From assembly GCA_964651475.1 (NCBI GenBank), contig CAZYXV010000004.1, positions 1 to 64,000 on the forward strand: 64,000 nucleotides of DNA. The letters are read 5' to 3'. The position numbers and the translations under genes are program-made. Position 1 is the stretch's first letter. Each line of letters starts with the position of its first letter. Source of the stretch: JBGSMF01 sp964651475. GTDB taxonomy: Bacteria; Chloroflexota; Anaerolineae; Fen-1058. The notes beneath the pieces were generated by a model. That model was not told the DNA's origin. It searched no databases and worked only from the letters and a program-made list of their open reading frames with translations. This document shows positions 42,418 through 49,988 of the stretch, in pieces.

Positions 42418-43370
42418 TAAAACCTTACCGCCAACACTTGGATAAGAGTGATGACCTTGTTACAACCTACGAGGCTGTGAGAGCAGGTTTTGTCGCTCTG
42501 GCGCTCGAAAAGAACCGGCGCGCCACCCCTTTTGTTGAGCAAGCAAGGGCGCTTCAGTCTGCCGCATCCAAAGCCAAAAAGCCCGCCGACCTGACCGAGA
42601 TTGAGGGTATACAACCTGCACTCTTGACAGCAGCCGGAGTATCCGACAAAGCCGCAAGGCATTTGTTTCAAGAAGATAAAGCGGAGGCGATACAAGGGCT
42701 GATAAAGAATTTCCTTGAACCTGCCGGGGCAAAATTCATCGAAGAACTGATTTTTAGATTTCTATTAACGCGCAGGGACACACTTGGCGGATCTATGCGG
42801 AATATCGGCGGCGCTCTGGCGCAGCGCAAGCTAACTCGTGCAATCATTTCTACTCTCAGATTGGCCGCCATTCCATACAAGTGGCTTCACTCCTCAACCA
42901 ATACCTGGGTATCAATGACGGATAATGATGCCGATATTGAGTTGTATTTGAGGGGATTGAGTTGGAAAAACGCAAAGGGGAAAAGCCGAACCATGATTTA
43001 TAACTTGACCGTGCCCCTCGTTCAGAGCAATATAGATTTGTGTCTATTCAATTGCGATTGCGGTGAATTTTCAACCGAGACTTGTAAAGCGAACAAATTG
43101 TATATTGCATTTGGCGAACTCAAAGGTGGGATAGACCCTGCTGGCGCTGATGAGCATTGGAAGACGGCACGAACAGCTTTGACTCGCATACAAAAGGCTT
43201 TTTCTGCCATCAAACTTTCACCGCGCACCTTTTTCATCGGGGCGGCAATTGAGAAAAGAATGGCGGGCGAGATTTGGAGTCAATTAAAAGGCGGCACGCT
43301 CCACAATGCTGCCAACTTGACGAACGACAATCATATAGCGTCCATATCCCGCTGGTTGTGTAACCTATAG
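42414..43370 (+). CDS. Type II restriction endonuclease, AvaI/BsoBI family
   Basis: A 318-residue protein; BsoBI is 323. The family stretch LGGSMRNIGGALAQRKLTRAIISTL is present. Putative catalytic residues are D208 (SNIDLCLF), E235 and K237 (FGELKGG) and H248 (ADEHWKT); the E-x-K and E+13 His spacings equal those of BsoBI (E240, K242, H253), and the D-E spacing differs by one. AvaI and BsoBI cut C^YCGRG. The same site here is inferred from family only. The ATG overlaps the TGA of the methylase gene, coupling the two. No catalytic residue is lost, so the nuclease appears intact. Confidence 0.85.
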   Translation: MIKPYRQHLDKSDDLVTTYEAVRAGFVALALEKNRRATPFVEQARALQSAASKAKKPADLTEIEGIQPALLTAAGVSDKAARHLFQEDKAEAIQGLIKNFLEPAGAKFIEELIFRFLLTRRDTLGGSMRNIGGALAQRKLTRAIISTLRLAAIPYKWLHSSTNTWVSMTDNDADIELYLRGLSWKNAKGKSRTMIYNLTVPLVQSNIDLCLFNCDCGEFSTETCKANKLYIAFGELKGGIDPAGADEHWKTARTALTRIQKAFSAIKLSPRTFFIGAAIEKRMAGEIWSQLKGGTLHNAANLTNDNHIASISRWLCNL

Positions 43371-43382
43371 ATTGGAGCTGGC

Positions 43383-44906
43383 TTGAAAATCAAACTGCCT
43401 TCTATTCCTGTAAAAGCGACCTGGAGCCGGTGGACGGAGACACTGGCGCAACGTTTGCCACGCATAAACCTCGCGCCCCTCACGGCGCGCTGGGCTTCCG
43501 CCACGCAACCTCTAACATCTGGTCTGCAGCGGCTGGTCGCTCGCTTCCGGCCTCCGCCCCTTCTCCTCCGTTTTCTATGGCCTCTTTTGAGTATTGGCGT
43601 GCTGGTCGTGCTAGTCATCCTGGCTCGTGCTTACCTCGCCAAACCGGCGGCGGCCATGCCCGGCGAGGTAGCGCGTTTCAACCTGGTGGCCGGCCAACAA
43701 GTCATCTTGTGGTATTCGATGAGCGATACCGCCGGCAGCGCGTTGGTTAGCTTTATTGACGAATTCAACGCGCACAATGAGTGGGGTATTACGGTCGTGC
43801 CGCAAGATCAGGGGACTTATTCCCGGCTGCGCGAACGTCTCGACCAGGCGCTCGCGCACCGCGCTACACCAGACCTGGTCGCGCTTCGGCCCTATCACGC
43901 CGCCGCCTATGCGTCCGATGGCTACGCCGTCACACTGGACGACTATGTCAATCATCCCCAGCGTAAAGTGGCGCTGGGAGATTGGGACGATTTCATACCG
44001 GCCGTATTAACGGGCCAGCGCAGCCCACAACTGGATAATCAGCTTGTGAGTTTTCCCATCGGCCCAGACGCCATGCTGCTGGTTTATAACCTGGATTGGC
44101 TGCGCAGCCTCGGCTACCAGGGACCGCCCTTGACGTGGGGAACCTTTAAAGAAGTCTGCAAGCAGGCAGTGGCGGATACAAACGGCGACGGCGCGAATGA
44201 CACCTTTGGGTACGCCTTTGTGGCGGATGCGCCCACGTTTTCTGGACTGGTGCTCAGCCGCGAAGGCCAGGTGCTCAGCCCAGATGGCCGGCGCGTATTG
44301 TTCAACACGCTGGAAGGCGAAAAAGCCCTGCGCATTTTGCGCGATACGTTTGGCTCGGATTGCGCTTACACGGTTCCCGGCCGCGACTGGGATCGGGCAG
44401 ATTTCACAGGCGCCAAAACCTTGTTCAATATTGTGCCCAGCAGCGCACTGCCGGCTTACGAGGCAGACATTGAGCGCACTTCCGTGTTTCGGTGGGGCGC
44501 GACGCCATTGCCGCATAACAGCCCCGACCCTATCACGTCATTGGATGGACAAGGGTGGACAATCCTCAAGACCACGCCGGACCGCCAACTGGCCGCGTGG
44601 TTCTTTGTGCGTTGGTTCGCGGAACCTGATCAAACCCAGCGTTGGACGCTGGCTAATTACACATTGCCGCTTCGTCGCTCGACCGTCGAGGTATTACTGG
44701 AAACGCCCGATCTCGATCCGTATCTCAAACAAGTATTAGAACTGGCGGAGTATGGGCAATCCGAGCCTCCCGTTCCCCAATGGGAAGCCGTGCGCAAAAT
44801 CGTTGTTGATGCGATGCGGGATGTGATCGGGGGCATGGATCCGGCGGATGCGCTCAAGCAGGCTGAAGCAGACGCTAATGCCGCTTTGGGAGGGGTGCAG
44901 CCGTGA
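43383..44906 (+). CDS. ABC-type sugar solute-binding protein (family 1)
   Basis: A 507-residue exported protein started with TTG after GGAG. An N-terminal anchor helix (FLWPLLSIGVLVVLVILARAYL) replaces the usual lipobox. The mature part is a family-1 extracellular binding protein: QVILWYSMSDTAGSALVSFIDEFNAHNEWGI, RATPDLVALRPYHAAAY, FPIGPDAMLLVYNLDWLRSLGY, PLTWGTFKEVCKQAV and a late DGQGWTILKTTPDRQLAAWFFVRWF. No permease genes are in the window. The gene overlaps the next start by 4 bp, so it is cotranscribed with the inositol-phosphatase gene. Confidence 0.85.
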   Translation: MKIKLPSIPVKATWSRWTETLAQRLPRINLAPLTARWASATQPLTSGLQRLVARFRPPPLLLRFLWPLLSIGVLVVLVILARAYLAKPAAAMPGEVARFNLVAGQQVILWYSMSDTAGSALVSFIDEFNAHNEWGITVVPQDQGTYSRLRERLDQALAHRATPDLVALRPYHAAAYASDGYAVTLDDYVNHPQRKVALGDWDDFIPAVLTGQRSPQLDNQLVSFPIGPDAMLLVYNLDWLRSLGYQGPPLTWGTFKEVCKQAVADTNGDGANDTFGYAFVADAPTFSGLVLSREGQVLSPDGRRVLFNTLEGEKALRILRDTFGSDCAYTVPGRDWDRADFTGAKTLFNIVPSSALPAYEADIERTSVFRWGATPLPHNSPDPITSLDGQGWTILKTTPDRQLAAWFFVRWFAEPDQTQRWTLANYTLPLRRSTVEVLLETPDLDPYLKQVLELAEYGQSEPPVPQWEAVRKIVVDAMRDVIGGMDPADALKQAEADANAALGGVQP

Positions 44907-45685
44907 GGCAGGAGGCCGAACTTGCCGCGCGCGCCGGGGGCCAGGCGTTGATCGAGCGTTTTGGCGGCTCGCACGAGGTCCGTTCGAAAGGATTCCGTGA
45001 TATTGTCACAGAAGCCGACGTGGCCGCGCAAGACGCCATCGTGACCGTGCTCCGCCAGCATTTTCCAGAACACGGGCTGCTTTCCGAAGAAAACCTGGCC
45101 ACCGCCAGCGCAAGTGAGCACGTCTGGGTCATTGACCCGTTGGATGGCACTGTCAACTACTCGCGCCACATGCCGTGCTTTGCCGTATCCATCGCCCTCG
45201 TGACGCGCGGCGAACCCGAATTGGGCGTGGTGTTTGACCCGCTGCACAACCGTCTGTTTGCAGCCGAGCGCGGCCAGGGTGCAACGTTGAACGGCCAGGC
45301 GCTGCGCGTGAGCACGCGCGCGCACACGGCCCAGGCCGTTGTGGGGCTGGATTGGGCGCGCGACCCGCTTGTGCGCGGTCGCCTTTTGAATAGCCTGAAC
45401 CGCGTCGCCCCTCAAGTCGGCACGGTGCGCGCCATCGGTTCGGCGGCGCTGGCGTTGTGCTACGTGGCGGCGGGTTGGCTGGACGCCTATTTTCACCTGG
45501 CGCTTCAGGCGTGGGATCAGGCGGCCGCCGGACTGATCATCCGTGAAGCCGGCGGAACCATCACCGATCCCTTCGGGGCGGCCTGGTCTTTTACCACACC
45601 CGGCTGCGTTGCCAGCAATGGCCTGATTCATTCAGCCATCGTTGAGTTGATACACGCTGACGCAGAGAGTACAGGAACTGGATAA
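44903..45685 (+). CDS. Inositol-monophosphatase family protein
   Basis: A 260-residue Mg-dependent phosphatase with GTG start overlapping the previous stop. The metal sites are RSKGFRDIVTEADVAAQ, GLLSEENLA (usual GEE replaced by SEE) and VIDPLDGTVNYSRHMPCFAVSIAL. The C-terminal motif is WDQAAAGLIIREAGGTITD. Substrates may be inositol phosphate, other sugar phosphates or NADP-type molecules. The last ~10 residues (HADAESTGTG) come from a 65-bp repeat that recurs at 48161, so the natural C-terminus may have been altered by insertion of that repeat. Confidence 0.88.
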   Translation: MRQEAELAARAGGQALIERFGGSHEVRSKGFRDIVTEADVAAQDAIVTVLRQHFPEHGLLSEENLATASASEHVWVIDPLDGTVNYSRHMPCFAVSIALVTRGEPELGVVFDPLHNRLFAAERGQGATLNGQALRVSTRAHTAQAVVGLDWARDPLVRGRLLNSLNRVAPQVGTVRAIGSAALALCYVAAGWLDAYFHLALQAWDQAAAGLIIREAGGTITDPFGAAWSFTTPGCVASNGLIHSAIVELIHADAESTGTG

Positions 45686-45715
45686 CAGGGCTTGTCGTCC
45701 AAAGTGATGTTGGGC
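45651..45715. repeat. 65-bp direct repeat, copy 1 (copy 2 at 48161-48225)
   Basis: The 65 bp from TACACGCTGACGC to GATGTTGGGC match 48161-48225 at about 57 of 65 positions. Copy 1 spans the end of the inositol-phosphatase gene. The two copies flank the S9 peptidase and hicAB remnant, about 2.5 kb apart, in the same orientation. Confidence 0.8.
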
Positions 45716-45734
45716 GGCTGAACCAGGAAGAGAA

Positions 45735-47648
45735 ATGAACACCGAACAATATCTCGACGCCTTGCTTAGCCTGCCCGGCATGGTCATCAGCCAATCCCGG
45801 CAAGTTGGCCCCAAGGTCTCCCCCGATAAAAAATGGGTGGCCTGGAGCTGGTATCGCACCGGCCCAGCCGCCGATGTTTACGTCGCACCCACAGGATGCG
45901 CCGCACCCACTGGATGCGCCGCCCCTGTTGATGGCTCTTCCGCGCCCATCCGCCTGACCGAAACGCCCGAAAATACATTCATCATTGAATGGGTGCCGGA
46001 TTCCCGCGCTGTGATTGTCTCGCAGGATGAGAGCGGGAACGAGCGCGACCAGCTTTTCCGCATTGACCTCGACCGCCCCGGGATTCTTGTCCCGCTGACC
46101 GAGCACAATCCCCCCTTCTACTTGATCGGCGGCCAAGTCCACCCCAACGGCAAGTGGCTCGTCTTTGGCGCAAATTACGACATCGCCACCGGAAAAGAAA
46201 TCGAACCCACCTGGATCTATCGCCACGATCTCGAAACCGGCGAACGCCTCGTGCTGGCCCGTCCCCAAATAGGAGGCACCCGGCCATTTCTGAGCAAAGA
46301 CGGCCAGCACATCCTTTACTCGCGCAACGAGCGGCATCCCGCCGGGCGGCAAGTCTGGCTGGCCGACATCAACGGCCAGGCTGACCGCGAAATCCTGAAC
46401 TTGGGCGATAACGTCAGGACATTTGCCAGATGGTTCCCCGACAGCCGCCGTGTGCTGGTGATGTCTGACACCGACACCCACCGCCGCATCGGAGTCTGGA
46501 CGCTGGACGACCACGTTTCGCGCGTGCGCTGGCTGGTGGATGACCCGACTCGGAACATCGAAAATGCCTATGTGCCGCCCGGCAGCGAAGAGGTGGTCTT
46601 GATCGAAGTGAAGGAAGCCCGCACGTGCGCCAGCCTGTTGAACCCAGAAACAGGTATAGAAGCGCCCCTCTATGTCCAGGCCGGCAATCTCCAGCCAATC
46701 GCCCCGCTTGGGAACGGCGAATGGGCCGGGCTATTCTCCAGTTCCCGGCAGCCAACCGACGCGGTGCGCTTCTCCACATCCAACCTGGACCCTGCAAGCT
46801 TTAAAAGCCTGACCGGCCTCTGGAGCCGCACCCGCCTGACCCCCGCCGACCTGACACCCGCCGAGGATTTCCGCTGGAAATCGCACGACGGGCTAGAGAT
46901 TCAGGGCTGGCTCTACCGCCCCGCGGAGCGAGGCAGAGCGCGCGGGACAGTGGTCTTGGTGCACGGCGGCCCGACCACCCACAGCGCCGATGCCGTCAAC
47001 AACGAGATTCAGTTCTATGTCCGCTGCGGATTCAACGTGCTCGACCCGAACTATCGCGGCTCGACCGGTTTCAGCCTCAGTTTCCGCCAAGCCATCAATA
47101 AAGGCGGCTGGGGCGCCGACGAACAGGGCGACATCCGCGCCGGGATTGAAGCCCTGATCGCGGCAGGCATCGCCGAACCCGGGCAAGTCGCCATCACCGG
47201 CACATCCTTCGGCGGATACGCGGCCTGGCATGCCATCACGCACATGCCGCGTGAACTGCTGGCCGCCTCTGTGCCCATCTGCGGCCCCACGGACCTGGTG
47301 GTTGATTACGAAACTACCCGCCCAGAGTTCCGTCCTCTCACCGATGAGCTATTTGGCGGCAGCCCCGACCAGGTCCCGGAAAAATATTACAATGCGTCGC
47401 CGATTAACTTTGTCCACAATATCGTCGGACGCCTGCTCATCATCCAGGGTATGCAAGACGCCACCGTCAGCCCTGAAAATGTCCGCGTGGTGACCGCCGC
47501 CCTGCAAAAAGCCGGCATCCCATACGAAACCCTGGCCTTTGAAGACGAAGGCCACGGCATTCTCAAACCCAAAAACCAACGGAGGCTGTATCTCGAGCTG
47601 GCCAGGTTCTTTGAGAATAGCTTTGGCCTTCCGCAATTCATGTGCTAA
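45735..47648 (+). CDS. S9-family prolyl oligopeptidase / acylaminoacyl peptidase
   Basis: A 637-residue protein with a beta-propeller N-terminal part (WVPDSRAVIVSQDESGNERDQLFRIDLD) and a C-terminal alpha/beta hydrolase: VLVHGGPTTHS, nucleophile Ser in ITGTSFGGYAAWHA, Asp in IQGMQDATVSPEN and His in EDEGHGILKPKN. It has no signal peptide, so it is likely cytoplasmic. Residues near 52-65 read APTGCAAPTGCAAP, from an 18-bp tandem repeat, an unusual insertion in the first blade. The 5' end lies 20 bp after the 65-bp repeat. Confidence 0.9.
   Translation: MNTEQYLDALLSLPGMVISQSRQVGPKVSPDKKWVAWSWYRTGPAADVYVAPTGCAAPTGCAAPVDGSSAPIRLTETPENTFIIEWVPDSRAVIVSQDESGNERDQLFRIDLDRPGILVPLTEHNPPFYLIGGQVHPNGKWLVFGANYDIATGKEIEPTWIYRHDLETGERLVLARPQIGGTRPFLSKDGQHILYSRNERHPAGRQVWLADINGQADREILNLGDNVRTFARWFPDSRRVLVMSDTDTHRRIGVWTLDDHVSRVRWLVDDPTRNIENAYVPPGSEEVVLIEVKEARTCASLLNPETGIEAPLYVQAGNLQPIAPLGNGEWAGLFSSSRQPTDAVRFSTSNLDPASFKSLTGLWSRTRLTPADLTPAEDFRWKSHDGLEIQGWLYRPAERGRARGTVVLVHGGPTTHSADAVNNEIQFYVRCGFNVLDPNYRGSTGFSLSFRQAINKGGWGADEQGDIRAGIEALIAAGIAEPGQVAITGTSFGGYAAWHAITHMPRELLAASVPICGPTDLVVDYETTRPEFRPLTDELFGGSPDQVPEKYYNASPINFVHNIVGRLLIIQGMQDATVSPENVRVVTAALQKAGIPYETLAFEDEGHGILKPKNQRRLYLELARFFENSFGLPQFMC
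45885..45920 (+). repeat. 18-bp tandem duplication inside the S9 peptidase
   Basis: The units at 45885-45902 and 45903-45920 (GCACCCACAGGATGCGCC, with A/T at one place) add APTGCA twice in frame. It looks like replication slippage; the two cysteines are unusual here. Confidence 0.8.
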
Positions 47649-47704
47649 AATCAAGCTATTATGTTCTTATCGCATAGCGCATCTTTTAACGAGAGCGGGT
47701 GGCG

Positions 47705-47814
47705 ATGAAAATTCGTGATGTTATCAGAATGACGATTTGGCCCCCGGCACACTCAACAGTGTTTTCAAACAAGCTCAAATGCAAAAACCCAAGAAAGGAA
47801 AGGGCAAACAGTAA
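47705..47814 (+). pseudogene. hicA: hicA toxin remnant with internal deletion
   Basis: ATG at 47705 reads MKIRDVIRM, the usual HicA start. Shifting frame, the following DNA reads DLAPGTLNSVFKQAQMQKP and KKGKGKQ with a TAA at 47812-47814, the usual HicA end. The ~40 codons between, holding the RNA-binding beta core and catalytic His, are missing, and the junction is out of frame. The TAA overlaps the hicB ATG as in intact operons. The toxin is dead while the antitoxin remains. Confidence 0.75.
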
Positions 47815-48032
47815 TGTACCGCTTTTTGATTGTTATCGAAAAAGCAAATGGCAACTATTCAGCCTACTCTCCTGATTTGCCTGGTTGTGTGGCAACCGGC
47901 AAAACCCGTGAGCAAGTTACGCGCAACATGCACGAAGCGATTGAGATGCATGTGCGCGGCTTGCTTGAAGACAAGTTGCCTGTTCCCAAGTCCCATTCTT
48001 TTGCTGAATACATTGCCGTTATGCCAGCATAG
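47814..48032 (+). CDS. hicB: HicB-family antitoxin (orphaned)
   Basis: A 72-residue HicB-like domain: MYRFLIVIEKANGNYSAYSPDLPGCVATGKTREQVTRNMHEAIEMHVRGLLED is the partial RNase-H fold of HicB antitoxins. The tail is short (PVPKSHSFAEYIAVMPA) without the extra HTH/RHH domain found in longer ones. It normally neutralises HicA, but the hicA in front is internally deleted. It may survive as a stray regulator or as protection against other HicA toxins. Confidence 0.88.
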   Translation: MYRFLIVIEKANGNYSAYSPDLPGCVATGKTREQVTRNMHEAIEMHVRGLLEDKLPVPKSHSFAEYIAVMPA

Positions 48033-48160
48033 GCGGCCCCAATGAATGCAGGCGGCGGCAGCAAGCAGTTGCACCCGACGCCCTCACCCACCTTTTTTCG
48101 GGGCGTCATTTGTGTGGGTGTCGCCGCTAATGGTTAGCGCCCTGCGCTACAATGGGTTAA

Positions 48161-48225
48161 TACACGCTGACGCGGAGAGTGCTGGAAGTGGATAGCAGGA
48201 TTTGTCGTTCAAAGTGATGTTGGGC
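48161..48225. repeat. 65-bp direct repeat, copy 2
   Basis: This copy pairs with 45651-45715. It ends five bases before the left end of the ISH3-type element, so the IS may have inserted at or beside it. Between hicB and this repeat (48033-48160) there is only a G/C-rich stretch with a GACGCCC..GGGCGTC dyad around a T-run, which may be a terminator. Confidence 0.75.
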
Positions 48226-48230
48226 TATAC

Positions 48231-49524
48231 TCAGTAGATCCAATTTTGGTCTATGATGTGCCACTCGGCTAGTAAAAAACGGACTTACCTTGTAAGATTG
48301 CGGTTGCGAAACCCAATCCAGGAGGCAAGCCTATGGCTAATAATCGTACACTTGAATTGACGGATGTGGAGGTGCTTGAGCAGGCCGCCGAATTGCTGAA
48401 AGAGCATTTGCCGTTGGAGGCCGACGGATACATCTGTACGACGGAGGACTTGATCAACATCTTGTTGGGCGCGGCAGCGAACTGCGGCACGGTGCAAGCG
48501 TTGGGCAGTGATCTGGTCGGCAGCCCGGATCCCGAGACGATCCGGGGGTACTTGCGTGCCCAACTGCGGGTGGAGGATCTCCTTCTGCCCGAATTGGAAC
48601 CGCCATTGAACGCTGCACTGGGCAAGAGAATTCCTGTCCGGGTGTGGCGGCAAGCTCGCGACATCGCGATGGATTTTCACGATCGGCCTTATTATGGCAA
48701 GACCTCGCAAGAGGAAGGGCTGTGGATACGCGCCCAAGCCAAAGATGGGACGACGCATTTTTACCGGATCGCGACGGCCTACGTGATGTTGCATGGCCTG
48801 CGCGTGACGCTGGCGATTCACTTTGTACTTCCCGGCGAAGAGACCGTCGAAATCGTGAAAATCTTGCTCAAACGCGTGAAAAAGCGCCAAATTCGCGTCA
48901 ATTGCCTGATTTTGGATAAAGGTTTTGGGAGCATTGCGGTGATGGATTACTTGACCTGCCAAGGGCTGTCGGCCTTGATCGCTTGCACCATTCGCGGCAA
49001 GACGAGCGGCACGCGCGCCTTGTGTCAGGGCCGCAAGAGCTATCGCACCCCCTACACCTTCAAGGGCAAGGACGGCGTCACGTTCACCGCCCACCTGGCC
49101 GTGTGTCGTACCTTCACCACCGCCAAGCGCACCAAACGCTTGAAACCGCGCGCGGTCTGGCTGATCTACATCTTGATCAATCTTGACCTCTCGCCGAAGG
49201 CCGCCCGGCGCATGTATCGAAAACGCTTCGGCGTTGAAACCAGCTATCGCTGCTCGGGCGACGTGCGCGGTTGGACGACCTCCAACAACCCGGCGTATCG
49301 TTTTGTCTTGATGGCTTTGGCCTTTGTCTTGTTGAATGTTTGGATTCATCTACGTTGGCTCTTCACCCAAGTCCCCCGTCGAGGCCGCCGCTGGCTGGAT
49401 ACAAAACGTTTCGAGTTGACCCGCTTGGCCAAATTCATCCGCCGCGCCCTGGAAGAGCATTATGGCTGCGTCCGGCAGATTGTCGCGCCAGCCGCACCTC
49501 GATTATAAAAATTGGATCTACTGA
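48231..49524 (+). mobile_element. ISH3-family insertion sequence, 1294 bp
   Basis: Perfect 17-bp terminal inverted repeats TCAGTAGATCCAATTTT lie at 48231-48247 and (reverse complement) 49508-49524. One transposase gene fills the element. No exact target duplication is seen: the flanks ATACT and ATTCT match at only 4 of 5 if the ends are moved by one base. It appears intact and possibly active. Confidence 0.9.
48333..49508 (+). CDS. ISH3-family transposase
   Basis: A 391-residue DDE transposase of the IS4-related ISH3 group. The first Asp is in ARDIAMDFHDRPYYG, the second in NCLILDKGFGS, and the Glu in YRKRFGVETSYRCSGD, the Y-R-E signature of IS4-type enzymes. The start follows AGGAGG-like bases (CAGGAGGCAAGCCT). 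The TAA overlaps the first base of the right inverted repeat. Full length with no frameshift, so it is likely functional. Confidence 0.93.
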   Translation: MANNRTLELTDVEVLEQAAELLKEHLPLEADGYICTTEDLINILLGAAANCGTVQALGSDLVGSPDPETIRGYLRAQLRVEDLLLPELEPPLNAALGKRIPVRVWRQARDIAMDFHDRPYYGKTSQEEGLWIRAQAKDGTTHFYRIATAYVMLHGLRVTLAIHFVLPGEETVEIVKILLKRVKKRQIRVNCLILDKGFGSIAVMDYLTCQGLSALIACTIRGKTSGTRALCQGRKSYRTPYTFKGKDGVTFTAHLAVCRTFTTAKRTKRLKPRAVWLIYILINLDLSPKAARRMYRKRFGVETSYRCSGDVRGWTTSNNPAYRFVLMALAFVLLNVWIHLRWLFTQVPRRGRRWLDTKRFELTRLAKFIRRALEEHYGCVRQIVAPAAPRL

Positions 49525-49630
49525 TTCTCCAAAAATCAGAGTTAAGGATACAACTTTGCAAATGATGGTAAATCAGATTGAAGAACCAAGTCCCAAACCA
49601 AAAGCATCTCCACTTGGACGTTGTAAGTAA
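49525..49630 (+). pseudogene. Possible 3' end of a gene cut by the IS
   Basis: Directly after the IS, an open frame reads SPKIRVKDTTLQMMVNQIEEP then SPKPKASPLGRCK and stops at 49628-49630. It looks like coding sequence without a start, as if an ORF was truncated by the element, but the left flank of the IS does not supply an obvious 5' part. An ATG at 49563 could instead start a tiny protein. Confidence 0.35.
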
Positions 49631-49644
49631 ACCAGAGGAAAGAA

Positions 49645-49956
49645 ATGAGCGAGAACTCTCGTCACATTGTTACAGGTGCAATAATCGGATTGGTTATTGG
49701 GCCGGTTGTCGGAGCGATAATCGGAGCATTAGGTTTGACGGTTATTGGTGGAGCTTTGCCAACCTTTGGAGTAATAATTGTTGGAGTGATTGTTGGGACA
49801 CTTGGAAGAGTAACTGGCAGCGTGTTTGGTGCTTTGAGAGAATTTGGGCGGGGAATGCCACCAGTTATGCGCTCCACGATAGGAGCATTTGCAGGTGCAA
49901 GTGGATGGGTGGGAGCTTTGATGGTTATTGCAACTATACTCTTTATCATTGTTTAG
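49645..49956 (+). CDS. Gly-rich membrane protein, 103 aa
   Basis: The protein has three hydrophobic segments with glycine-zipper spacing (GAIIGLVIGPVVGAIIGALG; GVIIVGVIVGTLGRVTGSVFGAL) and a final WVGALMVIATILFIIV. Such zippers pack membrane helices tightly and occur in small stress or toxin-like proteins. Family unknown. AGAGGAAAG precedes the ATG. Codon use is AT-richer than in neighbours, suggesting it arrived with the surrounding mobile region. Confidence 0.6.
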   Translation: MSENSRHIVTGAIIGLVIGPVVGAIIGALGLTVIGGALPTFGVIIVGVIVGTLGRVTGSVFGALREFGRGMPPVMRSTIGAFAGASGWVGALMVIATILFIIV

Positions 49957-49988
49957 GGTGTTTTGCTGATTGAAGGAATGATCTGACA

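Noticed and set aside
48226..49529. Target-site duplication for the ISH3 element
   Set aside because: The flanks ATACT and ATTCT match only 4 of 5 and only if the ends are shifted; not supported.
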